From Paenibacillus_AB hodogayensis (GTDB lineage: Bacteria; Bacillota; Bacilli; Paenibacillales; NBRC-103111), in NCBI RefSeq assembly GCF_039536325.1, contig NZ_BAAAYO010000001.1, positions 186,001 through 250,000 on the forward strand: a stretch of DNA of 64,000 nucleotides, written 5' to 3'. Shown here piece by piece: positions 28,337 to 37,412 of this stretch. Positions within the stretch are counted from its first letter, which is position 1, and each line of letters opens with the position of its first letter. The notes beneath the pieces were generated by a model. It was not told the DNA's origin. It saw only the letters and a program-made list of their open reading frames with translations, and did not search any database. The translations under genes were made by a program, and so were the position numbers.

Positions 28337-28411
28337 CTAGTACAAAGTCAGACCTTAAACCGTATTCGTGGAATAGACGAATACACAGGATTAGCTCTGA
28401 CTTTGTACTAG
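28337..28411. repeat. Terminal-inverted-repeat element, copy 2 (MITE-like, 75 bp)
   Basis: CTAGTACAAAGTCAGA at the left is perfectly inverted at the right end (TCTGACTTTGTACTAG). An inner GTATTCG/CGAATAC hairpin fills the centre. In reverse orientation both ends match copy 1 at 6242 over about 30 bases each. CTAG on both sides may be a target duplication. It is non-coding and lies between the chemoreceptor promoter and the DUF1294 terminator. Confidence 0.75.
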
Positions 28412-28483
28412 ATAAGTTGAAAGAGTTAATTGAAGCCCCTTGCACTCCGAAAAGGATGGAGAACGGCGGATCGACCGGAACAG

Positions 28484-28515
28484 CAAAAAGGAGCCGCGCC
28501 TCCGCACGACTCCTC
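28484..28515 (-). terminator. Terminator of the D-amino-acid operon
   Basis: AGGAGTCG pairs with CGGCTCCT (one G-T pair) and is followed on the minus strand by TTTTTGC. It stands just past the DUF1294 stop. Confidence 0.55.
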
Positions 28516-28542
28516 CTACTTCCGCCAACCGGTCCTTCTTCT

Positions 28543-28812
28543 CTACCCGAACGCTTTGATCAGCAAGCCCACGCATACGATATTGAGCAGCAGTAAGGCG
28601 GGAACGCCGAACGTGAACGACGCATGCTTCGTCTTGTGGCGGAACGACCTCATTCCGATCCAAGCGCCCGCCGCGCCGCCGAGAGCGGCCACGAGAAAGA
28701 GGCGCTTCTCGGGTATTCGCCGCTCCTTGCGCACAGCCTTCAGTTTGTCGTAACCGAAGATAAAAAAGCCCACGACGTTGACGGCAAGCCAATAGAGCAA
28801 AATAGCAGCCAT
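28543..28812 (-). CDS. DUF1294-family small membrane protein
   Basis: 89 aa. The pattern AVNVVGFFIFGYDKLKA - RRIPEKRLFLVAALGG - GMRSFRHKTKH is diagnostic for DUF1294 (YsdA-like). It has an N-terminal and a C-terminal membrane helix with a basic, His-containing middle segment. The start is 2 bases after the RidA stop, so it is the last gene of the operon. The function of the family is unknown. Confidence 0.85.
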   Translation of the reverse strand: MAAILLYWLAVNVVGFFIFGYDKLKAVRKERRIPEKRLFLVAALGGAAGAWIGMRSFRHKTKHASFTFGVPALLLLNIVCVGLLIKAFG

Positions 28813-28813
28813 G

Positions 28814-29287
28814 TTACGCCTTAAGCGAAACGACCATATCCACTTCGGTCGAAGCGCCGAGCGGCAGCGTGTGAATGCCTACGGCCGCACGCGCATGCTT
28901 GCCGGCATCGCCGAAAATTTCGACCAGCACCTCGCTGGCGCCGTGCATGATTTCCGGCTGCTCGGTCACGTCCTCGGTGCAGCTTAAATAGCCGGTCACC
29001 TTCAGCACCTTATCCACCTTTTCCAGACCGACTTCGCGGTCGAGCGCCGTCAGGCAGTTCAGCACCGAATGCGCGGCGGAAAGCTTGCCTTCCGCGATCG
29101 TCACGTTGGCGCCGATACGCCCCTTGTACAACAGCTCGCCCGCCGCGAACGCGACGTTGCCGGACACGTAGGCGACGTTTCCGTCCACCCTTACCGGAAG
29201 GACAAGCTTCGGGTCCTTCACGGGCGGCGTTTCCTTGAAACCGAGCGATTGCTTCACTTTATCGAATTGTTCGCGAACGTTAGACAT
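28814..29287 (-). CDS. RidA-family (YjgF/YER057c) protein
   Basis: 157 aa. The segment HARAAVGIHTLPLGASTEVDM places the conserved Arg of RidA at the active-site position. The protein is longer than E. coli RidA by an N-terminal 25 residues and belongs to the YjgF-like subgroup seen near amidohydrolases. RidA hydrolyses the reactive enamine/imine released by PLP-dependent dehydratases, so its place downstream of a D-serine dehydratase-like gene is chemically sensible. GAAGGAGGA lies 8 bases upstream of the start. Confidence 0.85.
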   Translation of the reverse strand: MSNVREQFDKVKQSLGFKETPPVKDPKLVLPVRVDGNVAYVSGNVAFAAGELLYKGRIGANVTIAEGKLSAAHSVLNCLTALDREVGLEKVDKVLKVTGYLSCTEDVTEQPEIMHGASEVLVEIFGDAGKHARAAVGIHTLPLGASTEVDMVVSLKA

Positions 29288-29319
29288 AGTAAAATTCCTC
29301 CTTCAGTTGAATAACCAAA

Positions 29320-30912
29320 TTATTGCACGATCCGCCCCGGGTTGCCCGGTACGACGCGGCCGTCCCGAAGCACGAAGCGGCCGTTGACCACGACATGATC
29401 GATCCCTTCCGGCTCGAGGCGCGGCTCGGCGAATGTCGCGCGGTCGCGAATGCGGAGCGGATCGAACACGACGATATCGGCGTGCCAGCCTTGCTCCAGC
29501 CGGCCGCGCCGGTCGAGGCCGAACCGTTCGGCCGGGAACGCGGTCATTTTGCGCACCGCCTGCTCGATCGTCAGCCAGCCCCGCTCGTTGACGATCGAAT
29601 GGAATATTTTCGGATAAGAGCCGAAGCCGCGCGGGTGCGGGCTGACGCCGGCATAAATGCCGTCCGTGCTGACCATGTGCAGTGGATGCTTAAACGTCTC
29701 CTCCAGGTAGCGGTGCCGCTCCTCCGGCCAATGGAAAATCATCAGCGACGGGTATTCCGTATGGACGATTAGGTCGCAGACGAGATCGGTCAGACCGATG
29801 CCCAGCTCCTCGCGCACATCTCCGAGCATGCGGCCTTCCCAGCCGCGAATCTCGCCGATCCATTCGGGAGCGGCCGGCATGCCGGACTCGTATGAGCCGG
29901 CCGGCCGCTGCTGGCCGACGGAAGCGAAGCGCACGAGCTCGGGCGGGAACGCCTGTCCGATATGCGCGTCCAGCCCCCGCCGGAACGAAGGATCGGCCAG
30001 CCGCCGGCGCACCTCGAGCGGGCTTCCCTCCTGAGCGAACGGAGGCAGGTTCAGCAGCAGATGCGTGCTCCCAGCCGTATACGGGTACATATCGAAGGTG
30101 ACATCGGCTCCGAGCGCTTTCCCCCGCTCCAGCTCTTCCGCAGCGTCGGGATCGACCGTAAAATGGGATATATGCACCGGAATGCCGGCTTGCACGCCGA
30201 TGGCGAACGTCTCCTCACAGCCTGTCCGGACGTTGCGCGCGTAACCCCGCTGATGAGCGACATAGATACCGCCGTATTCGGCGACCGTGCGCGACAGTGC
30301 AACCAGTTCGCGCAGATCGGCCCGCCTCATCGGCTCGTATTCGAGACCGGTCGCGAACGCTTTCGCTCCGCGCTCTATCCAGTCCCGAACGATCCTGCTC
30401 ATCTCGGCGATCTCCGCATCGTCCGCCGGGCGAGTCGTCCAATCGAGCACCGCCTGGCGGATCGAGCCGTGCGGTACCTGCAGCACGAGATTGGACGGAA
30501 GATTGCCTGTGAATAGATCGAGCAGCTTGTCGATCGGCATCGCCGCCGTCGGATCGATGCAGTCGTCCTCGTAAAAAGTCGCCAAATAATCTTTCATCTC
30601 GCGCAATTGTTCGGCCCCAAGCGGCGCCCACGAGAACCCGTCCGGCGACGCCAGCTGAGTCGTCACGCCCATGCGGATCGGAGCGTACTGGTCTGGGCCG
30701 CCTAGCAGCGCCAGCTCGGAATGGACGTGCACGTCGATAAAGCCCGGGCATACGATCAGCCCGTCCGCTTCGACAACATGTTCCGCCTCCGCCCCTTCCA
30801 GATTGCCGATCGCGACAATCTTGTCTCCGGCAATGCCGATATCCCCCTTGAATCGCGCCGCTCCCGTGCCATCTACGATCCAGCCCTTGCGGATGAGCAG
30901 GTCAAATGCCAT
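29320..30912 (-). CDS. N-acyl-D-amino-acid deacylase (D-aminoacylase) family amidohydrolase
   Basis: 530 aa, the usual length for the family. It opens with the beta-sandwich LLIRKGWIVDGTGA and the metal motif DVHVHSE (HxH). VAHQRGYARN, IPVHISHFTVD and the terminal HVVVNGRFVLRDGRVVPGNPGR also match D-aminoacylases, zinc enzymes that release D-amino acids from N-acyl or N-carbamoyl forms. ATG 30912 lies about 10 bases after GGGAG. It sits between the D-serine dehydratase-like gene and ridA on one transcript. Substrate side chain unknown. Confidence 0.82.
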   Translation of the reverse strand: MAFDLLIRKGWIVDGTGAARFKGDIGIAGDKIVAIGNLEGAEAEHVVEADGLIVCPGFIDVHVHSELALLGGPDQYAPIRMGVTTQLASPDGFSWAPLGAEQLREMKDYLATFYEDDCIDPTAAMPIDKLLDLFTGNLPSNLVLQVPHGSIRQAVLDWTTRPADDAEIAEMSRIVRDWIERGAKAFATGLEYEPMRRADLRELVALSRTVAEYGGIYVAHQRGYARNVRTGCEETFAIGVQAGIPVHISHFTVDPDAAEELERGKALGADVTFDMYPYTAGSTHLLLNLPPFAQEGSPLEVRRRLADPSFRRGLDAHIGQAFPPELVRFASVGQQRPAGSYESGMPAAPEWIGEIRGWEGRMLGDVREELGIGLTDLVCDLIVHTEYPSLMIFHWPEERHRYLEETFKHPLHMVSTDGIYAGVSPHPRGFGSYPKIFHSIVNERGWLTIEQAVRKMTAFPAERFGLDRRGRLEQGWHADIVVFDPLRIRDRATFAEPRLEPEGIDHVVVNGRFVLRDGRVVPGNPGRIVQ

Positions 30913-30938
30913 ATCGGTCAAGCTCCCTTCGCTCTCGT

Positions 30939-32036
30939 TTACCGGTTCTTTCCTCGGCCCAGCACCGGAACAATCGTCTCCAGCTCCCCGTTGCGGAAGC
31001 CGTACAGCTCGTCGGCCAGATTGATGGCCGGACAAATATGATTCGGTATGATGCGCAGCACGTCGCCGATCTGCAGGTCCGACGAGCCGGCCACCTCAAT
31101 CGTGCCATGCTCCTCCGAGAGCGCCTTCAAGGTCAAGTTCGGATGCCCGATCACATGGCCGTGTCCGCCGTGTTTGAACGCGTCCGCGGCGAACGTCTTG
31201 CTGCCGGCGTCGATAATAATCCGCTCCGGCGTCGGCCGGGCGACGACGGTCGCGTACACCGTAACGGCGCAATCCCTCTCCTCTGCCCCGCCCGCCGCCA
31301 TGACGAACCGGTCGTTAAACGCATACATGCCCGGGCGCATTTCCGTCGCGTGCGGGATCTCTCCGATAAACCTGGCGGTCGCGCTGGCGCCTACGCTGAT
31401 CTCCGGGACGTGAAGCCCCAGACGGTCCAATTGCAGGCGCGTCTCGTTCATCAGCTCGGCGTCCTCGATCGCCACAGCCCGAATCTCCTCTTCGGTCGGT
31501 CTGGCATAAGCATGGCCGGTATGGCTCATCAAACCCCGTATTTCCAAATACGGCAGTTTGGCGATGTCCAGGATCGACTGTACGCTCGCGAGGGGATCCC
31601 GGCCCATCCGGTGCAGTCCTGTATCGACGTCCGCATAGACGGGGATGCGCTGCTTGCGCGCTTCACCGACCTCGTTGATGCCCCGGGCGACGGCGATGTC
31701 GTCCAGGCCGACGGTTAGTCTGGCCCGGTCCAGTAGGGCGTCGAAGCGCTTCAGCTTGTTCCGCCCTACGAGCGGGAACGCGATCAGGATGTCGTCGATG
31801 CCGTGATCGGCCATTACTTCGGCCTCGCCCAGCTTCGCCACCGTAATGCCGGACGCCCCGTATTCCAGCTGCTTTCTGGCGATGTATGGGCTTTTGTGCG
31901 TCTTCGTATGGGGCCGCAGCTTGACGCCGGCTTGCTTTGCCAGCGCGGCCATCGTGCGCAAATTGCGCTCCATCACCTCGAGATCGAGGGCCAGGAAGGG
32001 GGTATCGGTCAACAGTTCGAAATCGTCTTTGATCAT
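30939..32036 (-). CDS. D-serine dehydratase-like (fold-type III PLP) enzyme
   Basis: 365 aa. RPHTKTHKSPYIARKQL near residue 42 holds the PLP-binding Lys of the alanine-racemase-like barrel, and the C-terminal domain ends in the metal motif NHICPAINL. His-x-Cys is the zinc ligand pair of eukaryotic-type D-serine dehydratase, while D-threonine aldolases have His-x-Asp, so D-serine (or D-threonine) deamination to a 2-oxo acid is favoured. ATG 32036 has GGAG 9 bases upstream. The neighbours, a deacylase and RidA, support a D-amino-acid route. Confidence 0.8.
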   Translation of the reverse strand: MIKDDFELLTDTPFLALDLEVMERNLRTMAALAKQAGVKLRPHTKTHKSPYIARKQLEYGASGITVAKLGEAEVMADHGIDDILIAFPLVGRNKLKRFDALLDRARLTVGLDDIAVARGINEVGEARKQRIPVYADVDTGLHRMGRDPLASVQSILDIAKLPYLEIRGLMSHTGHAYARPTEEEIRAVAIEDAELMNETRLQLDRLGLHVPEISVGASATARFIGEIPHATEMRPGMYAFNDRFVMAAGGAEERDCAVTVYATVVARPTPERIIIDAGSKTFAADAFKHGGHGHVIGHPNLTLKALSEEHGTIEVAGSSDLQIGDVLRIIPNHICPAINLADELYGFRNGELETIVPVLGRGKNR

Positions 32037-32069
32037 CAAATGCCGCTCCTTCTCTATTATGTTCGAAAG

Positions 32070-32825
32070 CTAGACGATTGACCAGCCTGAATCGACCAGC
32101 ATCGCCGTCCCCGTAACGAAGCCGGACTCGTCGCCGGCCAGGTAAACCGCCGCGGAGGCAATATCGTCGGGCGTCCCGTAACGTCCCGCCAACGTCTTCG
32201 ACAACCGCAGCTTTCTTAGCTCCGCCGTTTCGTCCGCACGGGTCGACGGCGTATCGACGATGCCCGGGCATATCGCGTTGCAGCGTATGCCGTCCGCGGC
32301 GAAATCGACCGCGATCGATTTGCATAGCTGAATGACCCCGGCTTTGGCGGCCATGTACGAAGCGTTGTTGCGGAAAGCGACGACCGCCCCGACGGAGGAC
32401 GTATGCACGATCGAGCCGCCGCCCGCCCGCCGCATCAGCGGCACCGCCAGCTTGCTGCACAGAAACGGAGCGGTCAGCGTGACGGCCATGCACCGGCTCC
32501 ACTCGGCGAGCGACGTGTCCTCGGCGCTTTTGGCCGCAGCCCAGTAAGCGTTCGTACTGACGATATGCAGGCTTCCGTACCGCTCGCCGATATGGCCGAA
32601 CAACGCCTCGATGTCGCGCTCGCTGGACATGTCGGCCACGACGGCCTCGCTGCGGCCGCCTTCCTCCGCAATCGTCCGCGCCACATCGCGCGCGGCGTCG
32701 CCATCGATGTCGGCCAGCACGACCTGAGCGCCTTCGGCGGCAAACCTTCTGGCGATGCCGGCCCCGATGCCCGAGCCGGCACCCGTGACGACAGCTATTT
32801 TATGGGCTAACCGGGTTCCTCTCAT
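32070..32825 (-). CDS. Short-chain dehydrogenase/reductase
   Basis: 251 aa classical SDR: cofactor motif TGAGSGIG near residue 15, LADID (NAD-preferring Asp), Ser in HTSSVGA, YMAAK catalytic pair near 155, and a terminal FVTGTAMLVDSGWSIV. It is the first gene of the D-amino-acid operon, 33 bases before the dehydratase-like gene. It may reduce or oxidise a hydroxy/oxo acid made in the pathway. That is an inference from position. Confidence 0.85.
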   Translation of the reverse strand: MRGTRLAHKIAVVTGAGSGIGAGIARRFAAEGAQVVLADIDGDAARDVARTIAEEGGRSEAVVADMSSERDIEALFGHIGERYGSLHIVSTNAYWAAAKSAEDTSLAEWSRCMAVTLTAPFLCSKLAVPLMRRAGGGSIVHTSSVGAVVAFRNNASYMAAKAGVIQLCKSIAVDFAADGIRCNAICPGIVDTPSTRADETAELRKLRLSKTLAGRYGTPDDIASAAVYLAGDESGFVTGTAMLVDSGWSIV

Positions 32826-32858
32826 TTACCGTACCACCGCTTTCCTCTCTAGTAAGTT

Positions 32859-33857
32859 TTACCTCTGCCCGAATACGTCCGACGGCGCGAATACGAGCGG
32901 ATCGATCCGCTCAGCCCGCTCCTCCGGCCGCTCCTGGCGCTCCCCGTCCTCGCCCGCCGGTTCGGCCGAACGGGCCGGAATCGATTTGGCGTATTCCGAC
33001 GGGGTCATGCCGCCGTACTTTTTGAACGCCTTGGAGAAATGGTGAATGCTGCCATAGCCCATCAGTCTGGCGATTTCCGTAAAATTATGCCGTTCTTCCC
33101 GAACGAGCGCCTTCGCCTGCTCGATCTTCAGCCTTTTGAAATATTCCATCAGCGGGTAGCCGGTCCGCCTTTTAAACAATCGGGTGATATGCGTCTTGCC
33201 GACGTTGAACGACTCGCACACGGCGTCGAGCGATACGTCCTGATCCAGCCGGTCGCGCAGAAAAGCCGTCACGCTGCGGACCAGATCGCGGTCGCGCCTT
33301 TCCTTGGACACGAACGGCGGCTTTTCCCCCGGCTCCTGACCGCTCCTGGAACGGCGGATCAGCCGGATCAGCAAAATTTCCAGATAGCTTTGCAGCAGCT
33401 GCTCGCACCCTTCCGGGGCGTCGCTGCGGCGCTCGATCGTATGCACGGCGGGATCGTGGAACGGCGGGGCAAACGCCCGGTAGCCTTCCTTGACGATTTG
33501 CGCCAGCAGTCCCCGCTCGCTTTCGTTCAACCGGAAATGCCGGTTGGCCAGCCCGTCCAGCGCCGGAGAGCCGCAGGCAAAAGCGATTCCGAACAAATTG
33601 GAAGCGGTTACCCGATTGGCCGACAGCCGATGGTAGGCATTCGGCTTGTACAGCATCACATCCCCTTGCTTCAGCCGGTAAGGCGTTTCCTCGACATGGA
33701 CGGTCACCTCGCCCATATCCACGTAGAACAGCTCCCAGAAATCGTGCTTTTCGCCGGGAAACTTATAATCCTTGGTGAACTCCAAATAATGGAACGCATA
33801 CAGTTGGTCGACGGTAATGTAGCTGCGCAGCCGAATTCCCGGGTAGTCGATGTCCAT
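32859..33857 (-). CDS. AraC-family transcriptional regulator
   Basis: 332 aa. Cupin-type sensor (DFWELFYVDMGEVTVHVEE near residue 45), double helix-turn-helix at about 200-295 (FTEIARLMGYGSIHHFSKAFKKYGG), and an unusual charged C-terminal tail of about 35 residues (Glu/Arg-rich). ATG 33857 has AAGGAG 7 bases upstream. It is transcribed in the same direction as, and 34 bases upstream of, the D-amino-acid operon, so it may be its first gene and regulator. Confidence 0.85.
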   Translation of the reverse strand: MDIDYPGIRLRSYITVDQLYAFHYLEFTKDYKFPGEKHDFWELFYVDMGEVTVHVEETPYRLKQGDVMLYKPNAYHRLSANRVTASNLFGIAFACGSPALDGLANRHFRLNESERGLLAQIVKEGYRAFAPPFHDPAVHTIERRSDAPEGCEQLLQSYLEILLIRLIRRSRSGQEPGEKPPFVSKERRDRDLVRSVTAFLRDRLDQDVSLDAVCESFNVGKTHITRLFKRRTGYPLMEYFKRLKIEQAKALVREERHNFTEIARLMGYGSIHHFSKAFKKYGGMTPSEYAKSIPARSAEPAGEDGERQERPEERAERIDPLVFAPSDVFGQR

Positions 33858-34202
33858 GTGCGTCTCCTTTCCGGCGGCGGCCGCCGCTTGTGCGCGTATG
33901 GCACTTTGACGCTCCTTGCGCCGGACTGCCGCTGGCGGAGACCGTTTGCTGGGAGAGTGCTGCAATCAAGGCCGTTGCTAGTATTATATATCGCCGCTCC
34001 CCCTCTCTGTCTCCCTTTTGGCGAAAAAGAACCAAAAAAATGCGATTTCAGACAAAGCCGCCGCGCATCCGCTCGTCTATAATGCAAGTGAAAGCCTGAC
34101 GGCCGGCATCGCGGCCCACGAACAAGGCCGCCGGCGGCTTGCCGCGAAACGGCGGGCTAGGCCAATCTGCGCGCCGGAAAGCGCGACAAGGAGCGGAAAA
34201 GT
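33858..34202. other. Divergent intergenic region
   Basis: 345 bases between the AraC and Gfo/Idh starts. The only clear signal is AAGGAG before 34203. No repeat, terminator or short gene could be supported. Confidence 0.5.
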
Positions 34203-35333
34203 ATGGATCGAAATGGACGGTTAAGGGTGGGCATCGCCGGAGCGGCGGGGCGTCCGCGCATTTTTCGGGAGGCGCTGAGTGCCCATCCCCGTGCCGAGCT
34301 GGCGGCATTGTGCGACGTAACGGAGGAGCGGCTGGACAAAGCAAGGGAGCATATGGGCGCGGTGCCCGGCTACTTGTCCTATGAAAGCATGCTGGCGGAG
34401 GCGGAGCTGGACGCGGTTATTATCGGGACCCCGATGGCCCTGCACGTCGAGCAGGCGATTTTGGCTCTCGATCAAGGGCTGCACGTGATCAGCGAAGTGC
34501 CCGCCGGCATATCGCTGGAGGAATGCCGGCGGCTTGCCGAAGCGGCGGAACGGTCGCGCGGCCGCTACATCATGGCCGAGAACTGCAATTACATGAAGCC
34601 TCATATGACGATTACCAATATGGTACGCGACGGGTTGTTCGGCGAGCTCTATTTTGCCGAGGGGGAATATTTGCACGATGCGAAAGCGTTATGCGAGGCG
34701 ACGCCGTGGCGGCGCGTCTGGCAAACCGGCGTGAATGGCATCACCTACGGCACGCACAGCCTCGGACCGATTCTCGATTGGATGGAAGGCGACCGGATTG
34801 TCAAGATCAGCTGTATCGGGAGCGGACGCCATTATACGGACAGCGGGAACCGTCCGTTCGAGCAGGAGGATACGTGCATCATGACGGCCCGGACGGAAAA
34901 AGGACGATTGGTCAAAATACGCCTCGACCTGCTTTCCGAGCGCCCGACCGCCCTCAACTATACGCTGCAAGGGACGCGCGGCTGCTACGAAAGCGTCCGG
35001 CATGAGCTGCTTGGCGCCGGCAAGCTGTTCCTGCAAAGCGGCGGCGGAGACGACGACAAACGCGAATGGACCGACCTAATGAAGGTCGGCCGGGACTATG
35101 TGCCGGACGTATGGAGAACCGTTCCCGAGGCGATGCTCGGACCGAGCGGGCACGGCGGCAGCGACTACGTCATGATGACCGACTTTCTGAACGCCCTGAC
35201 CGAAGGCAAGCCGTCCCCGCTCGGCATTCACCGCGCGCTCGATATGACGCTGCCCGGCCTGATCAGCCGCGAATCGGCCGAACGCGACGGGGCATGGCTG
35301 GACGTCCCCGATTCGCGCGGCTGGTTCGAATAA
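34203..35333 (+). CDS. Gfo/Idh/MocA-family oxidoreductase
   Basis: 376 aa. N-terminal Rossmann domain with LRVGIAGAAGRPR, in which the third Gly of GxGxxG is altered. The common EKP motif is replaced by SEVPAGISLEECR near residue 100, as in GH109/inositol-dehydrogenase-like subgroups. The C-terminal domain contains the TYGTHSLGPILDWM substrate-site histidine region. AAGGAG is 9 bases before ATG. It probably oxidises a sugar or cyclitol with NAD(P). It is convergent with the SDR gene, 7 bases apart. Confidence 0.82.
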   Translation: MDRNGRLRVGIAGAAGRPRIFREALSAHPRAELAALCDVTEERLDKAREHMGAVPGYLSYESMLAEAELDAVIIGTPMALHVEQAILALDQGLHVISEVPAGISLEECRRLAEAAERSRGRYIMAENCNYMKPHMTITNMVRDGLFGELYFAEGEYLHDAKALCEATPWRRVWQTGVNGITYGTHSLGPILDWMEGDRIVKISCIGSGRHYTDSGNRPFEQEDTCIMTARTEKGRLVKIRLDLLSERPTALNYTLQGTRGCYESVRHELLGAGKLFLQSGGGDDDKREWTDLMKVGRDYVPDVWRTVPEAMLGPSGHGGSDYVMMTDFLNALTEGKPSPLGIHRALDMTLPGLISRESAERDGAWLDVPDSRGWFE

Positions 35334-35340
35334 GCGCCCG

Positions 35341-36180
35341 TTATTTGAGCGCCATGCGGATAATCCGCTCGAACCATTTCCACGGCAGCAGCGCCTTGGC
35401 CCACAGCATCGGCTTGGCCCCCTGCCCGAGCGCGTAGCGCAGCCGGGGGGCGCGGACCCGGACCAGCCGCCCGACAAGGTCCGCTACCTGCTGCGGGTCG
35501 GGGGCCGTCCTGGCCGCTCTCTCGGAGTAATTCAACACGTTTTGCAAAGTGTTGGCGTACGGGGAGTCGGCGGACGTGCGGATATGGGCGAGTCCTTTGC
35601 TCCAAATCGGCGTTTTGTACGCGCCCGGCTCGACGAGCACGACGTTCACCCCGTACGGCGCCATTTCATGGCGCAGGCTTTCGCTGAACCCTTCGACGGC
35701 AAACTTGGACGCGGCGTACGGCGCGTAGCCGGGAAAGCCGGCCCGGCCGCTGACGCTGCCGATATTGACGATCGTCCCGCTGCCGCGCACGCGCATATGC
35801 GGCAGGACCGCCTTCGTCATCGCCACGAGGCCGAAAAAATTCGTCTCCATCTGCCGCCGCCAATCGTCCATGGACAGCTCCTCGATGAATCCGCCGAGCG
35901 CAAATCCGGCATTGTTCACCAGCACGTCAAGCTCCCCGTAGCGGGTCAGCGCGTCCGCAACGACGCGCTCTACCGTCTCTTCGTCGGTCACGTCGAGCCT
36001 GACGACCTCGATCGACGCTTCGACTCCGACCCGTCTGGCTCTCTCCAGCAGCATTCCTTTATCGTTAATATTGCGCATCCCCGCGACAACCCGGTATCCG
36101 AGCTGCGCAAGCTTCACCGCCGTCAGCATGCCAAAGCCGCTGGACGTGCCGGTAATGAGCGCTACAGGTTCCCTGTCCAT
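35341..36180 (-). CDS. Short-chain dehydrogenase/reductase
   Basis: 279 aa. TGTSSGFG cofactor motif near residue 10, NNAGFALGG, Ser in NIGSVSGR, YAASK catalytic pair near 153, and a long C-terminal extension (VLNYSERAARTAPDPQQVADLVG) typical of the YusZ-like SDRs. Likely NADP-dependent. Substrate unknown. It ends 7 bases from the convergent Gfo/Idh gene. Confidence 0.82.
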   Translation of the reverse strand: MDREPVALITGTSSGFGMLTAVKLAQLGYRVVAGMRNINDKGMLLERARRVGVEASIEVVRLDVTDEETVERVVADALTRYGELDVLVNNAGFALGGFIEELSMDDWRRQMETNFFGLVAMTKAVLPHMRVRGSGTIVNIGSVSGRAGFPGYAPYAASKFAVEGFSESLRHEMAPYGVNVVLVEPGAYKTPIWSKGLAHIRTSADSPYANTLQNVLNYSERAARTAPDPQQVADLVGRLVRVRAPRLRYALGQGAKPMLWAKALLPWKWFERIIRMALK

Positions 36181-36328
36181 CTTTCTCTTTCCTCCGGCTT
36201 TATTCAGAGTTCAAACTCGCTGCAAGGCCATTGCCTTTCTAACGGAAAAACGCGCTCTTCGCCGACCGCGAAATCTGGGCTTCGGGATCTTTGGCACCGG
36301 AAAGGCCGCTCGTCTGCTCCGCTGCGTC

Positions 36329-37204
36329 TCAACTGTAGCCAAGCCGTTTTTTCCGGTAAACGGCCGGGGACAACCCCGTTTCCTTGCGGAACATCCGGGC
36401 AAAATAGTTGGCGTCCGGGATGCCGACCCGCTCGGCTACCTGCTTCACGGTCAGTTCCTCCGGCTGCTCGAGCAGCCGCTTGGCGCTTTCGATCCGCATA
36501 TGGCGCACATATTCCATCGGACTCATGCCCGTATGCTGCTTCAAACAGCGGGAGATATAATCGAGATTGTAATGAAACTCCTTCTCCAACTGCGCCGTCG
36601 AGAAAGGCTGCCGCTCCTGCTTCCGCAAATAAGCGGATACCGCCGCCGCCAGCCGCCCGGAGCGGGTCTCCGACCTGGACGTGCGCAGAAGCTCCTGCAG
36701 CTTAGCCAATAGCAATACGTATTGCGCTTGCAGCTTCAACACGTTTTCCACGGTCAGCCCATTATGCAGCCGCACCATTTCCTCCAGTATTCCCCATAAG
36801 GCGGACAGCTCCAGGCTGCCGAACTTGGGCATGTACATCGGCCGGACGAGCGGTCCCTTATCGGTGTCGCTGCCCTTGCGCAGCACGAGCGACCACGGAA
36901 TCTGCTCCGACGGCACTACCGTTCGGACGGAATCGTGCTTCATATGAATCCAGAACAGCTCGGTCGCTTCTTCCGTATCGCGATACCCGACGTGCTTCAT
37001 TCCGGGCTCGAGCGTCAGCATCTGCCCGGCGCGCACTTCGAACTCCCGTCCGTTCTCGGCCATATAGATGCACCCCGTCTTGACGAACAGAACGTCGTAT
37101 AACCCGAATTTGCGGGAAAAATGCCGCATGCCCGGCTTCCAGACGGCGTGTCCGACCGTGACGAGCTGCGGAAGCGACGAGACGGGCCATTCCAGGCATT
37201 CCAT
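36329..37204 (-). CDS. AraC-family transcriptional regulator
   Basis: 291 aa. Sensor domain at residues 15-130 with the cupin stretch YDVLFVKTGCIYMAENGREFEVRAGQ. Helix-turn-helix pair at about 195-290 (VKQVAERVGIPDANYFARMFRKETGLSPAVYRKKR). AAGGAG lies 9 bases before ATG. It is divergent from the GHL6-type glycosidase at 37413, its probable target. Confidence 0.85.
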   Translation of the reverse strand: MECLEWPVSSLPQLVTVGHAVWKPGMRHFSRKFGLYDVLFVKTGCIYMAENGREFEVRAGQMLTLEPGMKHVGYRDTEEATELFWIHMKHDSVRTVVPSEQIPWSLVLRKGSDTDKGPLVRPMYMPKFGSLELSALWGILEEMVRLHNGLTVENVLKLQAQYVLLLAKLQELLRTSRSETRSGRLAAAVSAYLRKQERQPFSTAQLEKEFHYNLDYISRCLKQHTGMSPMEYVRHMRIESAKRLLEQPEELTVKQVAERVGIPDANYFARMFRKETGLSPAVYRKKRLGYS

Positions 37205-37412
37205 TCGCTTGTTCTCCTTTATCCCCGGCTTGCTCGGCCCTTGCTTGGCGGTGCGCTTTACGTTCTCGCAAGGTCTCGTTTTCCTTTCTATCGTAACCGA
37301 TTTTGCATATTTGCGGTAGTCGGAATTGTGCTAGCTTGTGTCGGGAACGGTACTAGTCCGGGTTTCTTGAAAAGGCTACACTGGGGGTAACCACATACAA
37401 GGAGGGCATTCC

